From a virus, in the IMG/VR virus record IMGVR_UViG_3300032053_000428, positions 1 to 26,929 of that record: 26,929 nucleotides of DNA. The stretch is one strand, 5' to 3'. The number at the start of each line of letters is the position of its first letter. Within the stretch, counting starts at the first letter, position 1. The position numbers and the translations under genes were made by a program. Positions 25,001 to 26,929 of this stretch are shown here, piece by piece. The notes under the pieces were generated by a model, which ran no database searches, was not told the origin of the DNA, and worked only from the letters and a program-made list of their open reading frames with translations.

Positions 25001-26323
25001 GAAAGCCAGGTTGGACTTGAGCGCCTGGTACGGATTGATCATGTCCTTCTTGCCGGTCTTCACATTGTAGACCGGGATCTTGAGGTCGTGTCCGTCCTTC
25101 ACCACCTGCGAGGCGAGCTGCAACGTAACGCCAATGCGCTCCGACTCTGGCGTTTGAATAGGGTCGAGGAACCCCAAGTGACTGGGGTTGATAGACTGCG
25201 CCTCCAAACCGATCTGGTGCGTGGAGGAGATGCCGCCCTCGCCGGGGGCGTACAGAGTGGTTCTGCGGTTGCCGGAGATGAAGCTGATCGGGTTGGTCTG
25301 CGTAGGGTGCTCGGACAAAACCGAGCTGGTAAAGAACTGACGAAGCGGTTTGCCGAAGATGTCCGGGTTGATGATGTCACGAATCTTGGCGTGCTTGTCC
25401 AGCGTGTTGCCGATCTTCCGCTTGACGCCCTTCTCTACCTGCCACTTCTCGAGTCGCTCATTGATGAGGTCCTCCGCGGAGTGGAGCTCCTTGAACGGCA
25501 GGGAGTCTCGGTCATCTGGCTCTACTTCTTGTCGAGAGACTCTCAAGATCTTGTGAGAGCCGTTGAGCAGCGCCGGTCCCGTGACCTTGTCATAGGGCTT
25601 GCCCAGCGTTAGCTGAGTAGAGTCCGGGCGCAGTACGGTGCCACCAAACTCCTCGTGTACTAGCTTCTTGGCGTCGTCGAGAGTCTCGGGGTTCGTGCCC
25701 TTCACCGAGCGGTAGAACTGACGCAGCGCGGCTTCATCGGTCTTCCAGGTCTTGTTGGCCCCGAAGATCTCTTTGCCCCACGCACGTTCGATGGAATCAT
25801 CATCAACGCCCATCGTCTTGAGGATGGGGTACAGGGGGATGTGCGACTCCCCATAGCGCAACGACATCTTCTGCGTCTTGGGGCTGAAGTCCATGTCGAA
25901 ACCTTGACCCTTGGCCAGGTTCCACTGCGAGGTGAGCTCCCCGTTCTTACGTACGCGGGTGTAGACGCCCGACTTCATACGGAACAGGTTGTTGACCTGC
26001 CACTCGCTGCCGTTGACGATGTAGCTGTAGCGGCGTGTGATCTTCGGTAGCTGCGCTACGTTGACCACCTGGCGGTCGATGACCTTGCCAGTCAGGTTGT
26101 CCTTCAGCTCGAGCTCCGCACGAATAGGGACGGTCCAGCTTCGACCTTTGACCTTGGCATCCTTCTGACTACGGATGTCGTCAACGTGCTTGTTGTCGTC
26201 CACCCACACCCTCTTGGCGTGCAAGGTGTGCTGACGACCCTCAATAGGGAAGTAGTTCTGCACCGTCTGCGCGGTGCGTGTCTTGAGACTTTCAAAAGAT
26301 TCTTCAGGTGAATAATGTGCCAT
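19064..26323 (-). CDS. Fused beta-beta' DNA-dependent RNA polymerase with internal intein
   Basis: One 2419-residue polypeptide; GGAGAGGACCG precedes the ATG. Beta part (1-948, then 1309 to about 1365): FLDPIQTPESERIGV (385-399), GYNFEDGIVIS (634-644), GDKIVGRHGNKGI (773-785), NPTGVPTRINLGQILE (809-824). Beta' part (from about 1390): FFQDKVIGRRQDLSMRGVI (1607-1625), HRFGVQAF (1698-1705), catalytic NADFDGD (1726-1732), SGARGSWSQ (1975-1983), a bridge-helix region (2014-2050), a four-Cys zinc site (C2061, C2128, C2135, C2138), and trigger loop QLAMNAFHTGG (2168-2178). The usual N-terminal beta' zinc finger is absent. After intein removal it is about 2059 residues, shorter than E. coli beta plus beta'. 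It heads the late gene cluster; late or virion-packaged transcription is inferred. Confidence 0.93.
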   Translation of the reverse strand: MAHYSPEESFESLKTRTAQTVQNYFPIEGRQHTLHAKRVWVDDNKHVDDIRSQKDAKVKGRSWTVPIRAELELKDNLTGKVIDRQVVNVAQLPKITRRYSYIVNGSEWQVNNLFRMKSGVYTRVRKNGELTSQWNLAKGQGFDMDFSPKTQKMSLRYGESHIPLYPILKTMGVDDDSIERAWGKEIFGANKTWKTDEAALRQFYRSVKGTNPETLDDAKKLVHEEFGGTVLRPDSTQLTLGKPYDKVTGPALLNGSHKILRVSRQEVEPDDRDSLPFKELHSAEDLINERLEKWQVEKGVKRKIGNTLDKHAKIRDIINPDIFGKPLRQFFTSSVLSEHPTQTNPISFISGNRRTTLYAPGEGGISSTHQIGLEAQSINPSHLGFLDPIQTPESERIGVTLQLASQVVKDGHDLKIPVYNVKTGKKDMINPYQALKSNLAFPDQYEWKGGKPIPMKATVKVSDADGTVTVVKPSEVDYVLASSKGMFDLSANLIPFLQNNQGNRTMVASRQLEQAIALTHREKPLVQTRSDQPSRTFEQGIGEFVSHASPVAGVIEKVNKDSIIIKDKKGTRHEVQTYDDFPLNDDKSLLNSHPLVKAGDEVKAGQVIADTNFTRGGTLALGTNLRVAYMPWKGYNFEDGIVISQTAAKKLTSDHLFREGVTSEKSLQLDKKKFLSYMAGKVTKDQADKLDDTAVIREGQTVNKDDVLLGVLKEETVTQDEQKLGLFSKGLIRPWKPREIRWNKEVPGVVTKVVRHGKDITVFVKSDAPADVGDKIVGRHGNKGIITNIMPDHEMPHDKDGSPIEVILNPTGVPTRINLGQILETAASKIAEKTGKPYVVNNFDPNVPDYTRHLKGEMAAAGVSDTEDLFDPVTKRKFPNVLVGKQYILKLHHTAEKGLSVRSRDAYDSNMLPAGGGPKGGQTMDIMGMYALLAHNARENIREMQTYKCFLRRTMVETDQGPKMISAIVNQKLPVKVLSWDGLKFEYKKILNYWKREIDTPLVKVEYMARNSRGEYKRAVTKCTQGHKFYTTEGEVEAKDLEGKKLRSTGLMPDAHQLNVLYGSLLGDGCLTKGDHHFPAFSERHCLAQREYLEFKAAILADFSTRNVRDYCAGYEGFNVGQDMCEWSTLAQPMFEGLYRVFYLEGHKRVPKHVLLNPMIVAVWYQDDGSLTHGNRQRVVRISTGDFNEEDRNRLIDALKVEIGVTFTVCQNNSSHDLRLGTKEDIDKFFNYIAPYVHPSMAYKVDAPVGEALDRVMDEAEAQEYLVDVPVLRVTGYTDLTWNDGKYLYNLEVEGNHNYFANRVLVGNSDMNDDFWAQLQAGDSIPTPKTPFVFKKFEGYLKGMGLDVRKEGNDLILQPLTDKKVLEMSNGALADAGRALRAKDAKEEAGGIFDPKMTGGLKGKKWTHIALPERMPNPVFEGPISSLLGLNQNSYKRVVTGTEELGGKTGPQAIVSALADIDQKKMRKDIEQKLPDLRTTKLNDANKKLKYLRALDTAGMNPSEAYTMKHMPVLPPVFRPITILDSGDINYDDVNRLYNHIGMINLKYKDYDPALPKEEKLPLQTSLYDGLKAVMLTGHIHQGRHRNAIMQTISGSGGEGGQPKEGFFQDKVIGRRQDLSMRGVIIPEPSLSLDEVGLPRKAAAELYKPFVVRRLVQMGQKPLDAQEMVKKNHPAALEALQNVLEERPILLKRDPVLHRFGVQAFRPRLVEGKAVKIHPLATSGYNADFDGDKMSAFVPVSQKAVKEAYKMMPSFNLFNPTTGHLMSKPSQESMMGIYKLTEVDKKTSMRFATAGDAARAVKDGKVGMTDLISLDNIEGDAYAELLKKSAQPIKTTVGRLMLYHSLPEEVRDHKLLTDQSYLLNKGNLYGLLTDVARKTPKDFGLVSDKFKDIGNEYATGMSIGLDDFLSDHVHRDVVLKDAAKKEHEIRGRVSSPTKRKDEIVNLYVGAAEKIHAEAKKSADGRKNRMYDWVKSGARGSWSQFKQMTVAPMLVADSKGEPVPIPIPKSYSEGLDIGSYFASMHGARMGTIGRVQGTQAPGKMSKQLINTTMSQMVIDEDCGATKGVVLPIDNRDVLDRFTVREIDLGNKAGNDKGKIPAGSLVTSDMLSRLKNNKVNKIEVRSPLKCAHGKGLCAKCYGLNEDGQLHSPGSNVGVIAAQALGEPATQLAMNAFHTGGIVGAKGTNATSLFNRLEQLLNVPKKLPGSATLADTDGTVSAIEKDPAGGWRVHVSGKDHYVPASRTLTVKKGDEVKMGDSISDGPKNPREMLARTNMNAVQQYLTDEIWNSYKDEGPVRRRNVETFVRAMTNLSEVTDAGFHETLLRGDHAATSEVVAFNRNLKPGQKPVQYKPILQGINMLPLELQTDWLARLQSKNLKDTILDAAAEGWKSSLHSTHPIPSMAYGKEFGTGTDKAPWLY
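22400..23479 (-). mobile_element. Intein with LAGLIDADG homing endonuclease inside the beta part of RNA polymerase
   Basis: Residues 949-1308 (360 aa) of the polymerase chain. Block A is CFLRRTMVETDQGPKMI, with Cys at position 1; block B is near GHKFYTTEGEVEAKDL. Endonuclease motifs: VLYGSLLGDGCL (1060-1071) and VWYQDDGSL (1163-1171), both keeping their acidic residues. Block F is YNLEVEGNHNYFANRVLVGN, ending in Asn 1308 before extein Ser 1309. Removing it rejoins QTYK to SDMND, matching the bacterial beta motif TVKSDD. The residue before the terminal Asn is Gly instead of the usual His. The endonuclease looks intact, so the element may still be mobile. Confidence 0.93.
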
Positions 26324-26485
26324 CGGTCCTCTCCAGCACTATCGTGGGAGGCGCAAAGCCTCCTAAGCGGTGGATGGGTACAAGTTCTGCCATCCTACAT
26401 CACTGAAAGTCCAGCCTCCAACATGGAATAAGAGATGTGAAGGGCCCAGTACATCTCTAACCCTACACCAACGGAGGAATAGCAA
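26324..26485. promoter_or_regulatory. Divergent intergenic region with three stem-loops
   Basis: The 162 bases between the polymerase gene (minus) and the first plus-strand small gene hold three inverted repeats. First, GGAGGC/GCCTCC (26347-26352 and 26358-26363, loop GCAAA, extendable by a G-T and a T-A pair). Second, GGATGG/CCATCC (26372-26377 and 26390-26395). Third, AGAGATGT/ACATCTCT (26431-26438 and 26451-26458), whose loop contains the palindrome GGGCCC. None is followed by a T-run, so they are not classic terminators. Start-proximal ribosome sites lie at both ends. No convincing -35/-10 pair is seen. It probably contains the start sites for both directions, perhaps read by a phage polymerase. 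Confidence 0.5.
26431..26458. repeat. Perfect 8-base inverted repeat with 12-base loop
   Basis: AGAGATGT and ACATCTCT flank a 12-base loop containing GGGCCC, ending 27 bases before the start of the acidic microprotein gene. It could form an RNA hairpin in that gene's leader or serve as a dyad binding site. The basis is the sequence only. Confidence 0.6.
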
Positions 26486-26647
26486 ATGGCAAATCCAACT
26501 TCGATGCAGTCGTTCGGCAAGGACGTCCAAGACCAACTCGTGGGCGGCATCTGGGGAACCCCGGATGACGAAACCGAGAAAACGTACAACAGCACGGCCC
26601 AGGACGAGGAAGAGGACGCCGAAGACGACAGCGTTGGAGAAAACTGA
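26486..26647 (+). CDS. Small acidic protein, unknown function
   Basis: A 53-residue protein starting MANPTSMQSFGKD, with GGAGGAAT 5 bases before the ATG. The first half is neutral with QLVGGIWGTP; the C-terminal third is very acidic (QDEEEDAEDDSVGEN). No family is recognised. Its stop overlaps the next ATG by one base (TGATG), so it begins a run of tightly coupled small plus-strand genes diverging from the polymerase. Strong acidity could mean DNA mimicry or inhibition of a basic target, but this is speculation. Confidence 0.6.
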   Translation: MANPTSMQSFGKDVQDQLVGGIWGTPDDETEKTYNSTAQDEEEDAEDDSVGEN

Positions 26648-26763
26648 TGAGACTGATTTTGATGGGGTTCATTGTGGGCCTCGTGAGGAGGCTGGCACAT
26701 GATCTCAAGAAGGCCCGTGATTTACAAAGAGAGGCCGGAGACTCACAGGACAGCAGTACCTAG
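26647..26763 (+). CDS. Tiny basic/amphipathic protein, unknown function
   Basis: A 38-residue peptide starting MRLILMGFIVGLVRRLAHD. Its ATG overlaps the previous stop, and GGAG lies 7 bases upstream. The first 13 residues are hydrophobic, followed by a charged helix and a Ser/Asp tail, so it could be a membrane-associated microprotein. The next gene starts inside it in another frame. Support is the ribosome site and tight spacing only. Confidence 0.45.
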   Translation: MRLILMGFIVGLVRRLAHDLKKARDLQREAGDSQDSST

Positions 26764-26929
26764 CGCACCGCCACGGGTAGCGCCTAAGATCTACCGACCT
26801 CGTGACCCCGAACCTATTGGTACATGCCTGCTGTGCGAAGAACCATTCGCTGGGCCCGACGCTATTCGCTTACGGCATGGATGTGTCCAACAGAGGAAAT
26901 GGGGTACAGAGTTTCACCAGCTCCCGTTC
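26699..26929 (+). CDS. Possible zinc-finger protein, N-terminal part (runs off the right edge)
   Basis: An open frame of 77 codons from ATG 26699 to the window end, starting MISRRPVIYKERPE. GAGGAGG lies 7 bases before the ATG, a strong ribosome site, although the start lies inside the previous small gene. The first 40 residues are basic and Pro-rich. Then CLLCEEPF (C-x2-C) and, 15-20 residues on, RHGC (His and Cys) could together bind one zinc ion. No family is named. It belongs to the plus-strand group that diverges from the polymerase gene. Confidence 0.55.
   Translation, partial: MISRRPVIYKERPETHRTAVPSAPPRVAPKIYRPRDPEPIGTCLLCEEPFAGPDAIRLRHGCVQQRKWGTEFHQLPF

Overview
This window reads as part of the late (virion assembly and packaging) region of a large tailed bacteriophage, probably a jumbo-class myovirus. 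The evidence is a T4-type terminase large subunit, a T4 gp21-like prohead protease, a protein that looks like a baseplate spike, the probable start of a major capsid protein, many K/A-rich structural proteins, and a phage-encoded multisubunit-type RNA polymerase. GC looks to be in the mid-50s percent by eye. The host cannot be told from this sequence. Coding is nearly continuous; the longest stretch without a gene is about 160 bases. No tRNA, rRNA, CRISPR array or insertion sequence was seen.

Layout, read right to left because nearly all genes are on the minus strand. (1) 26323-19064: one giant gene for a fused beta-beta' RNA polymerase, interrupted in frame by an intein with a LAGLIDADG endonuclease. 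(2) 19054-14398: a spike-like baseplate protein, a 664-666-residue structural protein, a helical 311-residue protein and a zinc-ribbon protein, packed head to tail. (3) 14304-13198: a protein with an MPFKS head motif, glycine-zipper segments, a coiled coil and a J-domain. (4) 12139-10286: TerL. (5) 9950-7372: three structural proteins. (6) 7363-4130: a long polypeptide joining a prohead protease to an inorganic-pyrophosphatase-like domain. (7) 4116-344: scaffold, core or decoration candidates. (8) 343-1: the N-terminus of a probable major capsid protein, cut by the window edge.

Three groups of genes run on the plus strand against this flow: an excisionase/MerR-type helix-turn-helix gene (10021-10293), a 119-residue unknown plus an RNase HII (12176-13226), and three tiny genes diverging from the polymerase promoter side (26486-26929). 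The first two groups overlap the 3' ends of the minus-strand genes they converge on.

By inference, the minus-strand genes form a late transcription unit that makes heads, tail spike and packaging motor. The polymerase lies at its upstream end, so it may be a virion-packaged or late polymerase. An active enzyme should require protein splicing, since the intein interrupts a conserved beta motif within the only chain. No portal, sheath, tube or sigma-like gene could be recognised here.
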